A stretch of 64,000 nt of DNA from positions 7,466,789 through 7,530,788 of the forward strand of contig OY987242.1 in the NCBI GenBank assembly GCA_963920765.1, in the 5' to 3' direction. The DNA is from Ulota crispa (lineage: Eukaryota > Streptophyta > Bryopsida > Orthotrichales > Orthotrichaceae). The translations under genes were made by a program, and so were the position numbers. The notes under the pieces are model-generated. The model was given only the letters and a program-made list of their open reading frames with translations. It did not search any database and was not told where the DNA came from. Shown one piece after another: positions 37,406-48,981 of the stretch (position 1 is its first letter; each line of letters begins with the position of its first letter).

Positions 37406-38249
37406 CTAGTATATAGGCACGCACTTTGTAAGTCAAAATCTTAGTATTTTGTTGGGTTTTTTGCACAAAAAATGCTTGATTTAATGTATCTAGGGCGTCC
37501 TTTGTTGCTTCAGCTTACACCAAAAAACTCTAAAAAATTCTAGAAAAGGGCACCAAGTTAACCCCTAAATGCCCAAGCCCTATCTAGGCTTCTTGGACTA
37601 TCCATGAAACTAAACAATCAAGCAACCTTTTCATAAATTCCATCAAGTTTTTTTCAATTGTAACCATACAAATTTAAACTAAGCATGTTAAAGATCACAT
37701 GGAAATAGAAAACACATCAATACCACTTATAGTTTGAAAGATAAAAACGTTTGAACATGAGGGTGTTAAAAGTGCAAAAGTGACTTAAAGCTTTCTAATC
37801 CTCATTTCAAATGTCAAATCTGAAAAGTTGGTCCCCGAGTTGGTCACTAAAAAATATGAGGTTTCAAGTCATTACATGTCTAACTCTAATCAATTTACGG
37901 TTTTTAAAATCTTCTCCTACTAATTTTTTAAATAGATTTCTAATATGGATTTTTCTCCAAGCTCTAGTGTATTTAAGGCTCATTTTCAAGATCTTCCTAC
38001 ACTAAAAAACTCAAGATTGTAGTGGACATCTTTGTACAAAATCTTGAGTAGAAAAATCATCAACTTTCATTTTCAAAATCAAATTTTTGATGTTGAAAGT
38101 AGACTTCAATACAAACTTATATTGAAAAAAATATTGAAAATAATGATTTGATAAGTTTTATTCATTTTCAAATTTTTGTAAAGATCCAAATCTGGTCGCT
38201 TGGGCATTTAGGGGTTAACAAGGAAAATCCTCCCACTTAGTAGTATGGA
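37406..38249 (-). mobile_element. Non-autonomous Helitron split by a TTAA element
   Basis: Minus strand: host A (38250), TCCATACTACTAAGTGGG at the 5' end; 3' end ACAAAGTGCGTGCCTATATACTAG followed by T (37405). The two halves are separated by the TTAA element 37562-38214; without it the Helitron is about 187 bp. Its 5' end closely matches that of 36060-36562. Confidence 0.75.
37562..38214. mobile_element. TTAA element, family F, inside a Helitron (653 bp)
   Basis: Perfect TTAA at 37558-37561 and 38215-38218. Left end CCCCTAAATGCCCAAG, right end CGCTTGGGCATTTAGGGG. It is an inverted copy of 43595-44227 and 51475-52117. Confidence 0.87.
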
Positions 38250-38454
38250 TTTATTTAATTTAAATTTACATATTTTTAATATATCTTATTTCTATGATAG
38301 TCTTGATTTTGGTAGTTGGATAGTTGGGTGTATGTGCTCCAAGAAGATTAAATGGCAGTTATGGTCGACCTTGGGGATGGGATATACACGGGGATAGGGA
38401 GTGGTTGAGGGAGAAGGAGACAAACCACTTAAACTTTCTTGCACGATAACCTTC

Positions 38455-38485
38455 CACCAGAATGGCGGGTGCACAAGTCCACTAG
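38455..38485 (+). mobile_element. Helitron 3' end candidate
   Basis: CCACCAGAATGGCGGGTGC followed by CACTAG (CTAG at 38482-38485) and T. The small GC stem just before CTAG fits a Helitron 3' end; the 5' end was not found. Confidence 0.4.
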
Positions 38486-39582
38486 TTCATAATCAAAACA
38501 CAAGCATCCTTTGTATAAAGAGTTTTTTCCACTTTGTGTCAAACAAACTATAAGCACCAGTACCATAAATGTCAACAATAATACAAATTCTTTTAGTATG
38601 AAGACGTTTTAATGCTCAAAAGAACAATATTTGATATGACTCCAACTCTAATACTCATTTTTATCAAGAATAGAAGATTAAAATGCTGCTTTGGGATTGT
38701 TGTCATGTTTCATTATAATTAAAAAATAAAAATAAAAAATTAATTTTAAAGGACAAAGGAACTTGAAGTTCTAGTAGATTTGATAAGTCTCTTGCATCGT
38801 TTTTATTTTCCTGAAATTTTCAAATCTTACACGGTTATGATCTCAGATTCTTGGTCTCAAGAACATGGGCGAAAAGACCACTTCTGCTCTTGTATTACAA
38901 CGTATGTTTGAGATGATCTCTGAGACCAATATGGGATGAATTTTTAAATTCAAACTGTCCGAAGTTTGGATGACCACAATTCTTTTACTCCGTATTAAAT
39001 TGACCTCACTTTTAGCATTTTAAACTACACTATTTTATAAATAAAAATTTCAATTTAAAGTCAAAACTAAAACAAAGAGATGATGTGTTATTGCGAACTA
39101 ACCAGTTGGCCAGATGAGAAAAGCCGTGTGTGGATTATCTTAAATAAGTTAGGGCATGGCTACGCCTCCAGGAAGGCGGGTTGCTTGAGTTTCAAGCTAA
39201 ATGAGCCTATGAGCAGTGGACACGTGGGACCATATACAATCTGCCACACCAGGCCTGAACTTTCTTAATCCGGGTGTCAGGGCTCTAGAGCTCCGTCAGT
39301 CCGCTCCTCAAAGGCAGCCGAATTGGAGGAGACAAAATTGGAAATTCAGTACATATAGCTATTTTTATTTTCACCTTCTCTAACATCACATCTTCTGATC
39401 TCTCACCCAACCATTAGGGCATCACATAACATTGTTAAGACTGGTGTTCCCTTTTGCTCCCCCAATATGAGGAGCCCCCCAGCAAATGGCCTTCGCAAGC
39501 TCAACAATTCAAATCTATAACTAAACTTTCCTCAGGTATCGTAGAGGAATATTCCTCCACCTGGGGAGGTATACGGCCTGGT
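38486..39582. other. Intergenic; GC-richer patch with small frame
   Basis: AT-rich to about 39075, then a more balanced patch (39080-39560). A 62-codon frame at 39080-39268 is unlike the AT-rich surroundings but matches nothing I know. Possibly a gene relic; I do not call it. Confidence 0.3.
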
Positions 39583-40205
39583 AAACAATGTTATGCATCA
39601 ATCTAGCACTCTAAACAATTCACTAATTGTGTTATCCTCTTTTGTATGGTGTAAAATTAGAGCTTATGGTTATTGTCATCCAGAGCCACTACAAGAGAAC
39701 CATGGTCAAATTTACAAAAAGTTGACAAGAAATGTGCCCTAATCTACAATATATTGTAGATTAGGTCATAATTTTTGTCAACTTTTTGTAAATTTGACCA
39801 TGGTTTTCTTGTAGTGACCGTATTCAATTTTTTTGATAATAGACATAATAATATATGGATTTTGAAATTAAACAACCGAAATAGAGCCCATTGAAAACAA
39901 GCTAAACAAATAAAAGAGATAGCAAATCATGCTTAAAAGAATTTCATGGTAAATGTATATTAAATGTTCAAACTTTATTGTGCCATTATCATAAAATTTC
40001 TTTCTTAAGCATGATTTGCTATCTCTTTTGTTTGTTTAGCTTGTTTTCAATGAGCTTTATTTTGGTTGTCCAATTTCATTATTGTGTTTATTCAAAGATT
40101 TTTTTTGAATACTTTCACTGATAGTAATTGTAAATTCTAATTTACACCATGCAAAAGATAGTAATACATTTAGTGATTAGGTTAAAGTGCTAGATTGGTG
40201 TTGCT
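39583..40205. mobile_element. Long-armed MITE carrying a CACTA hairpin (about 620 bp)
   Basis: Left arm GCATCAATCTAGCACT at 39595, right arm AGTGCTAGATTGGTGTTGC ending 40204; inverted homology continues through GGTGTAAAATTAGAGC and an inner pair around AGCAAATCATGCTTAA. A partial relative lies at 11608-11900. Exact borders and superfamily are uncertain. Confidence 0.65.
39687..39816. mobile_element. CACTA-type hairpin MITE (130 bp), nested
   Basis: Ends CACTACAAGAGAACCATGG and CCATGGTTTTCTTGTAGTG; nearly the whole element is one palindrome around CTACAATATATTGTAG. Termini match plant CACTA elements. Flanking triplets AGC and ACC differ by one base. It lies inside the left half of the 39583 MITE. 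Confidence 0.82.
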
Positions 40206-40593
40206 TTAAGCTTAGTTAAATTTGCAAGCATTTTAGCTACCAATTGCGTGCAAAATGCTGTGCTATTGAGGTTGCATCACCAAGTTGCTCTTTAAGGGGA
40301 ACCCCAACTAAAGTTGGAATATAAGATCAATTATCCAATTGAATCAGTTGATGGGCCCTTTGATGTTGAGGCTTCTCCACGTAATCTAAAATTTTAATTT
40401 AGCACCACTAAAAATAACCATAATTATGGTTTATTTTTTAATTTTGTGAGTTTTCTTTGCTCAAGAGAAGACATGAGGAATTAATAATTGGGATGAATGA
40501 GGGATTGGTGGCTCATGAAGCTTGCAAAATGCTTTGGTTGGCAGAGCAGCATTCAAAGAATTTGCGACATGGCGTGGAGTGTCCTTAGGTTAA
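40206..40593. other. Intergenic, nothing recognised
   Basis: AT-rich DNA, no gene or paired repeat. Confidence 0.4.
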
Positions 40594-40818
40594 TCCCTCA
40601 AGGGCCCTTGGGCTCTGGAGCTACGGTACCAAATATGGTTGCAGCCAATATTCAGAAATTTGAATTAGTTGTAAATCAAGTGTTATAATCATACGTATTG
40701 AAGGGATGTATGATGGTGGGTGCATAAAAATTGAGAAGCCCTCAAAATAACTCAAATACGTCTGTACATATGGTCATGAATACATACAACTGCAAAAGAT
40801 TTTTGTGATGTTCAGGGA
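40594..40818. mobile_element. TTAA element, family I (225 bp)
   Basis: Perfect TTAA at 40590-40593 and 40819-40822. Left end TCCCTCAAGGGCCCTTGGG, right end GTGATGTTCAGGGA. It is an inverted, uninterrupted copy of 4899-5259. Confidence 0.8.
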
Positions 40819-41185
40819 TTAAAAGTGTGAATTCAAATTATTGTGAAGATATCTTGCATTGTTAAGACTTTTACACTTGTTAAAATAATATAAATAATTT
40901 ACATTGCATTTGATATCTATATTTTAGAAAAAATGCATGCATTTGTTTCAAAATATGCATATGGAAGTTTTTGATTCCATAAACCAAGAAGTACATTGAG
41001 CTTTTTATTATTAACCATCTCTAACAAAAATTGTAATGAGTTCTTTAGTAAGCAGGAGTTTATACATGGTGAAGTAAGAATTGTAAAATTTGTTGAACAA
41101 TATTGTATACATGTACTACTATACAAGAAATTTATTGGAGGGTTGTGAAATTCTAAATTTTAGAATACTGTGACAGTATTTTCAA
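40819..41185. other. Intergenic, nothing recognised
   Basis: AT-rich DNA, no gene seen. Confidence 0.4.
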
Positions 41186-41603
41186 GGGAGTTGATACATG
41201 TACCACCCCTTTTTGACTATTATACCACACTCTACTATATATGGTCAATATTTACAATATTAAAATAGGTGCAAACCACAAGAAAATACCACTAATTTGA
41301 AAATGCAACTTGACATAGAAGTTGCAATTTTAGTTTAGTTTTTAACTTTAGATCCCACTCATAGTATCAATCAAAAAATCTAAATTATGTTTGGTTTAAT
41401 TCCTACTTTTTTAAATTGATAATATGAGCAAGATTAAGAGCCAAAAAAATATAAACAAAATTGCATCTCCTATATCAAGTTTTATTTTCAAATTATTAAT
41501 GTTTTTCTTGTGATCTACACCTATTTTAATATTGTAAATATTGACCATATATAGTAAGGTGTGATTGAATAGTCAAGAAAGGGTGGTACATGTATCAATT
41601 CCC
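41186..41603. mobile_element. MULE-type MITE (418 bp), perfect 9-bp duplication
   Basis: TATTTTCAA at 41177-41185 and 41604-41612. Ends GGGAGTTGATACATGTACC and GGTACATGTATCAATTCCC; inverted homology runs about 85 bp inward through GGTCAATATTTACAATATT. Non-coding. Termini resemble 2912 and 31312. Confidence 0.9.
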
Positions 41604-43008
41604 TATTTTCAATTGAAAACAAAATTGTGTTTGTAAATTGTTACAAAATGGTGACTTTGAAAAGTAAATACCAATAGATGTCAATCAATTGAAGATAAAT
41701 TCTTTTTGAGAAGAGAATATTATTTGAGTACCAACTTCTATCAACAAGCTTTAGAAAGTAGCTACTTGAATTAGATTCTTGTAAAGCTAGTCAAAGTTTT
41801 AGAAACATGTAAATATAAAGTCAAGTACCTTCATACTTTTGCGCACATAGTCAATTTACAAATGATGAGTTATTTGTGATGTCCTCATCTTTTAACTGAT
41901 TTCTATTCATGATTTACCAGCAAACACTATTTTAATACCAAGACACATGTGATAAATGAGAATGATGATTTTATTCATGGATATTTGAATATAAACTGGA
42001 AGCATGGTAACTTATGATATTATGAAAAACCCAAGAACTTGTGTTTAATATGTCCACATTTCTAGTGTCTATAAACCCCTAAAGGTCATCGGATTTCTTC
42101 ATTTTTGAAGATGTATAAAGATTCCTTTCATAGCAAATAACAAGGAAGAAAATTATAGAGTTGATGAGCAAGTATTGTAGATTTTGAAGTCCATCACATG
42201 TTTGAATGGTTGTATTTGCCAACATTACTATGGAAATGTTGATTTGAAATTCAAAATTCATTATATTTTTCAACTCTTATTGCAAAGATTGTATTGATGA
42301 TTTTAGAGTGAAACTTGTTAGAATAGAGTTGATTAACAATGATCTCATTACCCCTTTACTTGTATTGCGCACACCCAGGTTTATAAAATAAAATCTAGGA
42401 CACAAATGTTTGAAAATCTAATCTCTAACATTAAGTAGGTCCCTTCAACTAATAAAGGGATTACTTATAGACTTTTGTGCAAAATCTCCCATCCAAGTAG
42501 TTTGATCATTCTCAAAACTCCTTGGGCAAAGCAAGGGGACTTGTGGGTCATATTTGTAGATAAGGTGTTCCCAAATCTCCACAAATCAATGAATTTTTTT
42601 GATACAACTCATTCATAAGTTTTTCATATACTTGTATTTCAATAGTTCTGCTAAAATGCACATTTTAGCATATTTTGATTCGGCTACTTTGTAGTACAAT
42701 CACCTCGAGGAGGTATTTCCAAAAAGAAGAGGCATACTTAAAAATGGCTTTTGATTATGAGGAATTAAATAGTGGAATCATAAATCAATCCCCCTGCATA
42801 TCACTTGGGCATACAAGGTTAAGGATTAGATTTTGCTTTCAGATTTCAGTTTGTTTAGAATTTCATATTATTGCATTTTCTATTTTGTAACACGAGAGCC
42901 ATTTGAAAGTAGAAAAAGATTTTTATTATGCCTATAGTTAAAAGTGGCAACTTGTTAATTTTAATTTGATATGCTTACTAGTACGCTTACTAGCATATCA
43001 ACTCCAAG
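41604..43008. other. Intergenic; single TTAA-type end at 42075
   Basis: AT-rich. CCCCTAAAGGTCATCGG at 42075 looks like a left terminus of the TTAA families, but the flank is ATAA and no right end was found. No gene. Confidence 0.4.
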
Positions 43009-43082
43009 GCTTGTAGGTTAACCGGTTCAAACGCACCACTCGTGATGGTGATATTGCAAGTTTGAGTCCTACTAAGTTTACC
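43009..43082 (+). pseudogene. tRNA-Thr(CGT)-like pseudogene
   Basis: An A-box-like TAGGTTAACCGG is followed by a perfect 5-bp anticodon stem CACCA/TGGTG with loop CTCGTGA (anticodon CGT) and a B-box-like AGTTTGAGTCC. T and acceptor stems pair poorly, so it is a decayed gene or a tRNA-derived SINE head. Confidence 0.55.
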
Positions 43083-43280
43083 TTCTATAAAACCAAACTA
43101 AAAAAATAAATTGAAATTAATGTGGAACACATTACGCTTTGAATCCCAGGTAGTATATTTTTCTCTTTGCTCTGCAAGTCATTGTTGTTTTTACTAATTA
43201 TCATCATCAAAGTTCATAACGATACTATATATACTATATGTATGTGTGTATGTACGTATGTATATATGTATGTATATTTT

Positions 43281-43353
43281 GGGTGTATAGCTTAATTGGT
43301 AGTGCAGTGGACTCTTAACTTAATGGGTGCAAGTTCAAATCGTGCTTTACTCA
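43281..43353 (+). pseudogene. tRNA-Lys(CTT)-like pseudogene
   Basis: TAGCTTAATTGGTAGTGCA resembles the D arm of plant tRNA-Lys, ACTCTTAAC gives anticodon CTT, and AAGTTCAAATC resembles the T loop. The acceptor arms GGGTGTA and TTTACTC pair at six of seven positions counting G-T. The anticodon stem is broken. It lies about 200 bp from the tRNA-Thr-like sequence, after a short TATG-rich repeat. Confidence 0.6.
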
Positions 43354-43594
43354 AATGCTTTAAAAAACATGAATGTTACAACAAATATCAACTATAAATT
43401 TAGAGTTATTTGCTTCTTTGCTACATATATGTACTATCCAAAAGTCTCTCTTCAAGATGCTACCTGAGGCATTTCTTTAGTTTCTTCTCAATGGAATGAA
43501 CTTGAAAATGCTACCCAATTGTTTGTTTTCCACATATTTGTTGGACTATCACCTCCAATAGCAGAGGCAAAAATTTAATTCATTGGATGTTTAA

Positions 43595-44227
43595 CCCCCA
43601 AATGCCCACGGCATCAAATTTTGGTGTCGACAATATTCTGAAGTTCAATAAACCTAACTAAGTTGCTATTTTTAGTAGTTTATATTTTGGATTTATTCTG
43701 TGCCAAGTCTAGTTTTGGGATCAACAATTTGATTTTGAAAATGATTAATTATGAATTTTTTGTTCAAGCTTTTGTGCAAGGGTCTTGACTTTCTCTAATG
43801 TAGAGAGCTCTTGGAAATGAGCCTCAAATACACTAGATCTAGGAGAAAATTTTACACTAAAACTTCATTTAAAAAAATTGTAGAAGAGATTTTGAAAAGC
43901 TATGAAGTGATTAGGGTTATTTATGTTATTTCTTTTAACCTTGTATTTTTTTGGTGACCATTTTTTAAATCCAACATGTGAAAAGAGGATTCAAAGGCTT
44001 CAAGTCATTTTTGTAGTTTTAACACCCTCATGATCAAACATTAGTATCTTTCAATCCACAAGTGATATTGTTGTGTTTTCTTTATCAATGTGACTTCTAA
44101 CATATCTAGCTTGAATTTATACGGCTACAATTTAAAAGAACTTGATACAACTTATTAAAATGTTACCTTTTTGTTCAGTTTGAAGCAAATTCCTAGAAGC
44201 TCAAAAAAGGCCTCAGGCATTTAGGGA
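43595..44227. mobile_element. TTAA element, family F (633 bp)
   Basis: TTAA at 43591-43594 and 44228-44231. Left end CCCCCAAATGCCCACGGC, right end GGCCTCAGGCATTTAGGGA. Collinear with 51475-52117, inverted relative to 37562-38214 (shared GGAAATGAGCCTCAAATAC). Confidence 0.87.
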
Positions 44228-45739
44228 TTAATGTTTGTTCTGCCACGTTTGTTGGCTGTGGACCGTACAAAGGAAGCTATGCATTACAAGAAGCTAGTGT
44301 GAGGAAATTTGGATAAGTACCTTACTCAAGAATTAACCTAACGCTACATGGACAATGCCTTCGAAAACACACACTTGTTGGAATTCCAAGAGGCAAAAAT
44401 ATTTTACCAATGGATTCTATTGTGAGGCTAAAAAAAATTAACTAATGGATTCTACTTTGAGTCTAGAAAAAATTAACTAGTGGATTCTATTATGAGGCAA
44501 AAATATTTAAGTCATTTAGCAATTATTACTATTCATACAATCCAATGAAGAATTTTGTGCACACATATTTCATTTACATATATCCCATTGAAATGAGTAA
44601 CGGGCAGCTATGAAAATCTATTATTGGCTGCTCAGCGTCCAGAACTCCAGGTCCCGAGGCTTCTTTCCAGGTCTAAATCAATGTGACTTGCTTGAGTCCA
44701 GTCATGATTGAGGAGCGTCTTCAACACTACCTACATTATTGTCATGCTTCTCCCAAACGTCCTCGTATCCAGCTCCCACCCAGCGCACATACAGAAAGAG
44801 GAGTCCATCAATCTACTCTTGAATATAAAACGCCAGATTTCGGTACTCCACACTCATGTATCCCAAGCAGCGTCACTTCACCATTCAATCACACAACGAA
44901 TGGTAAACAAAAACAACGAGAATAATGAAACCTAGCCTTCCAACTAACTACTCGTTGTTGGAGACTTCCTTCCACAATGCAGGTCACATGAAATAATCAA
45001 AAACAAGTTTCGTCACCAATATACAAAAACCCCTCGATATCTTTCATATTTCGTCTCCTGGACAAAAGCAGTCCAAGGAGAACACCAATCAACAATCTAC
45101 TTTGAAATGAACTTGATATCTAAAGAATGGAATCGTTGAGGTCATGCCTACAACAAGAAAAGCGCAAATCTCTACAGCAATGGCTAAAGTATGAGGGAGT
45201 GAAATCTCCCTTCCTGTTCAAAGATCAACCCGTCTGCAATTTCTATACAAGTAGCACTACGCTTTGTGATGGACGTTGGTCCCCACTATCATGAATTCCT
45301 GAAAATAAGTGGAATGTTTTCCTTCGAAGTAGTAGAAGTGGCATAAATGGTACATGAACAGTCTCCATAGCGGCAGCCTGTCACCAATGATGAACGGCGT
45401 AATGAGAAGCACAATTTAAGGTAGGATCTCTCCTTCGTAAATGCTATGACATGAATATCAGGAAAGTATGGAAATATGACTTAAGAAATCTTACGTTGCT
45501 GTAATGAGTAGCCGCTGCCGTCTGTAAGCCCACACGAAACTACATGTGTTGTCGTTTCAACGTTGAGGTGGAATTACTTCCGTTTAAACATTCACAGCTA
45601 TGTTTCAATTCACCTGCAGTCATTTTGAGAAGCCATGGTACTAGCCAAAGGGGCAACAACAACAATTCTGCTAAGTTTCGGTCACTGAAACTCCTTGTGA
45701 AGGTCTAGGAAAAAGGTTCCAATCCACAACGATGCCACT
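44228..45739. other. Region downstream of SHMT
   Basis: AT-rich to about 44620 with three degenerate copies of TTAACTARTGGATTCTA (44395-44500). From about 44640 composition becomes gene-like, and it may hold the SHMT 3' untranslated region or a further 3' intron. No separate gene recognised. Confidence 0.4.
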
Positions 45740-48385
45740 TCAATGCGGCACGTCAAACCCAGGCATTTCAAACGCAGTTGCAAACTCCTCCACTTTTGCC
45801 CTTAATTCCAGAATGTCACCATTGCTAAAAACTTCACCCTTAATAAGCGCCTGTATGTTCCCTTTGTATAGATTTGCAGCAATTTGCACAGCCCTATAAA
45901 GAAACTCTGCAATTACGTCAAAGTCTCCATCATTGCAGCCACGAGTCGTCATAGCTGGGCTTCCGATTCGCACACCACCAGGCTGCCAAGAGCTGCTGTC
46001 TCCAAAGACCGCAGTTTTGTTCACTGTGATGTGACACGCTTCACAGACTTCTTCGAAAGAGTTCCCAGTGATGCCGAAAGGCCGAAGGTCCCAAAGCAGT
46101 AGATGATTGTCGGTTCCATCTGTGACGAGCTTGCATCCTCTCCTCTTCAGAGCCTCTGCAAGAGCTTGAGCATTTTTCTTCACTTGTTGGATGTAATCCT
46201 TATACTCTTTCGAGCCTACCTGTTTAAGGGACACTGCCAAAGCTGCAATATGGTTGTTGTGAGGACCTCCTTGCAACGTAGGATGAATTGCAAAGTTGAT
46301 GTCTCTCTCGAGGCTGTAAACACCGTCCCCTAATCTGCCGGGAGCCTTCACACCTTTTCGAAAGAAGACCATGCCCCCCCGGGGCCCACGAAGAGATTTG
46401 TGAGTGGTTGTCGTAACCACATCACAGTAATCAAATGGGCTGTCACATTCTTGTGCAGCCACAAGCCCACTTATGTGAGCCATGTCACACATAAGAACAG
46501 CATTGATTTTGTCGGCCACTTGGCGAAAACGAGCGTAATTCCATTCTCGCGGGTAGGAGCTCCCACCGCAGATCAATAACTTGGGACGGTAGAGAAGCGC
46601 TATTTCCTCCATCTTGTCATAATCGATAAGACCTGTATCCGGATGAACCTTGAATGGTAGCGTCTGAAAATAGATGGATGCTGCCGAGATCTTTTTACCA
46701 CCCTGGGTCTGATATCCATGGCTGAGGTGACCTCCGGATAAAACGTCCAATCCCATGATGCGATCATTCGGCTGCAAAAGTGCAGTAAAAACAGCAAAAT
46801 TTGCTGAAGAACACGAATAGGGCTGCACGTTGACGCCCCATTTTCCTGAATCAAGATGAAACGCTGCTAAAGCCCTCGTGCAGCAGAGAGTTTCGATCTG
46901 ATCAATGTATTCATTTCCCTTGTAGTACCTACTGCCAGGCAAGCCTTCTGAATACTTGTTTGTGAGGTGACTTCCAAGTGCTTCAAAGACCGCCAGCGAC
47001 GTGAAATTCTCCGAAGCAATTAACTCAATCCCTCTCCACTGTCTGTGCTTCTCTCTCTCCATTACTTCCCATAAATCTGGATCCACCTCGGAGAGAGATC
47101 TATTCCCCCACTCCCGTACCCCTCGTTTCCGTGCTGTGCGGTCTTGGTACTGATACGGTGTATGGTTTCGGCCTCCTCTCTGTCCCAGACTTGGTGGGTG
47201 ATTAGGCATAGGCCTCGAAATGCTATTCTGAAAATGCTCTGGCACAACAACAGCACGAAAGGCGCCAAGAGACTGACCCTGCATCAAAGGTTGGGAATTT
47301 CGAGGCGAACTCTGATACATGACAGGCGATTGCTGACCGCAGGAGGGAGAAGAAGGGCTTCGTCCTCCCATGACCTGAGTCGCTGGCGCTGAAGGAGCTC
47401 GGAACTGACGACCCTGCAGAGGCGTCGCCTTCCTTTTCACTCGCTGAGAATTGTTGACAGGAGAAAATCCCATCGTCCCGCCAGTGCTTTGAAGGAGATG
47501 CTGACTACCGTCCCTAGTTGTAACTTGCATGATCGTCTCTCCCTGGAAAATTCCGTCAAATCACACATCAGAATAAACAAGTAATGAAACTTCACTAGCC
47601 AAAACCTCACCCTGAAATTCACAACGGTCATAAAACTGCACTTACAAGACCTAAGTAGTTCGCATCCGCTAACTCCAAATGCTTCCAGAAATCAGCATTA
47701 GAACTATTCCGTTCCACTCACAAAAGCAAGCAAAAATGACAACATAAAGCCGGCTGAGAGCGTTCAGAATGGCCAGGAACGCAAGACGGAATAACGGACT
47801 CTTTCCTGCGTTACATTAAACTCTACTCTCAACACACAGCCGAGACATCTATTCGAGAGGAATGGACTTGCCGAGAGTAGTATTCAATAAATTATGTAAA
47901 CATCCCTTTCAGTGACCATGGAAAGTTTTTGTTAACAAAAGAACAGATTTTTCCTAATTTTTCAGTTGATCAGACTGACAAAATCATGATTCTGATGGAG
48001 CCACGCTTAATGCTGCTAGAACGTATGAAGAACATCACGATTCACAAGTGCTGGTAAAATAATAACAAAAATCGAGCCACATAAACTCCTCATACAATCC
48101 ATTCAAAGCTCTAAAAAGCATGACGTTTTATTTGATCATTGTAGTCTTGTAGGGGATAGTATTGCAGAAGCAAAGAGAATCCCCCGAGAAGCACCAACAT
48201 ATTAGAAGCCATTCCTGCCTTCCCAATTAACTCGATTCTCGTCGCAACCGACACGCTTGCATACCATAAAATACCTAATTAAAAATATTTGCAAAACATC
48301 GTCCATACCTGACTAAGATCGCTTGTCATATTCACGCCAGATAAAGTAGGTTGAACATTGTTGACATGCTCCAACGAAGAACTCA

Positions 48386-48416
<31 letters not shown>

Positions 48417-48470
48417 AATCATTTGCACCAATCCCAGCGACAGACTTGGCTTAATTTCTCCAACATCCAT
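45740..48470 (-). CDS. SHM7: Serine hydroxymethyltransferase, long N-terminus (SHM6/7 type)
   Basis: Two exons on the minus strand: 48309-48470 and 45740-47542, joined by a 766-bp GT-AG intron in phase 0, giving about 654 aa. The PLP enzyme interconverts serine + tetrahydrofolate and glycine + 5,10-methylene-THF. The catalytic domain is about residues 201-654: [40 protein letters not shown], and the PLP-lysine motif [16 protein letters not shown] (Lys about 436), all intact. The first ~200 residues are low-complexity, Pro/Ser/Gln-rich, with ten glutamines (about 19-28) and basic patches RVKRK and RTARKRG. This architecture fits the plant SHM6/SHM7 class rather than mitochondrial or plain cytosolic SHMT; the basic patches suggest but do not prove nuclear location. 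The start at 48470 is chosen because [13 protein letters not shown] resembles the MD...SLSLG start I recall for SHM7. The frame is open about 23 codons further upstream without an ATG. Symbol tentative: SHM6 and SHM7 cannot be told apart here. Confidence 0.93.
48387..48416 (-). repeat. (CTG)10 trinucleotide repeat encoding polyglutamine
   Basis: Ten uninterrupted CTG units on the plus strand read as CAG codons in SHMT exon 1. Pure repeats of this kind are usually length-variable between individuals. Confidence 0.97.
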
Positions 48471-48516
48471 CTTCCTCGCCAACGAAGAAATGTTCGCTAC
48501 AACCTTACTTTCGAAC

Positions 48517-48543
48517 TCACACTCTTGCCACGCCCTTCAACAT
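48517..48543 (-). promoter_or_regulatory. Short upstream ORF in the SHMT leader
   Basis: ATG at 48543 opens an eight-codon frame (MLKGVARV, stop at 48517-48519), 46 bases before the chosen SHMT start and in another frame. It could reduce translation if the leader begins upstream; the transcription start is unknown. Confidence 0.45.
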
Positions 48544-48981
48544 GAACCAGAACAAGCTCTTAAACAGAAACACCTCCAACGGACAAACAAAATAGCAACA
48601 ACAACAGGGCCTTTCAAAATTGATTTACACCGTCCTTCAATTCCTAAAACAGACTATCCGATGCGACAATAACGACAACAACAACATTCGTCCTCCCATG
48701 GGAAGAAACAGAGTGCTCTCTCTGTCTCGACCGACCGTTTCAACCAAGCAAACATCTGCCAGAAACGATCTTATTACAGACCAAACTGGATTTTCCAAAG
48801 CTCAGCAAAATTGCCTACACCACTTGTCAATGGAGAAAGAAACCCTAGCCACCGAGAGGAGGAAGGGTTTATGCAGCGGAAATAATATCTTCTCCTTCAA
48901 TATAAGTTAAGGAAACAACTGGAAAAAGCGCCGTTCTGAGATTGCGTCCAGGTTCACGAGGCGAAGCTGCTTTCCGGCTTC
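48544..48981. promoter_or_regulatory. SHMT upstream region
   Basis: Gene-like composition with repeated CAACAA words; probably SHMT leader and promoter on the minus strand. Another minus-strand ATG lies near 48698. If the small plus-strand frame at 48982 is real, this would be a shared divergent promoter. Confidence 0.35.

Noticed and set aside
46600-47392. Alternative-frame ORFs within SHMT
   Set aside because: Overlap the clear SHMT coding exon in other frames and match nothing.
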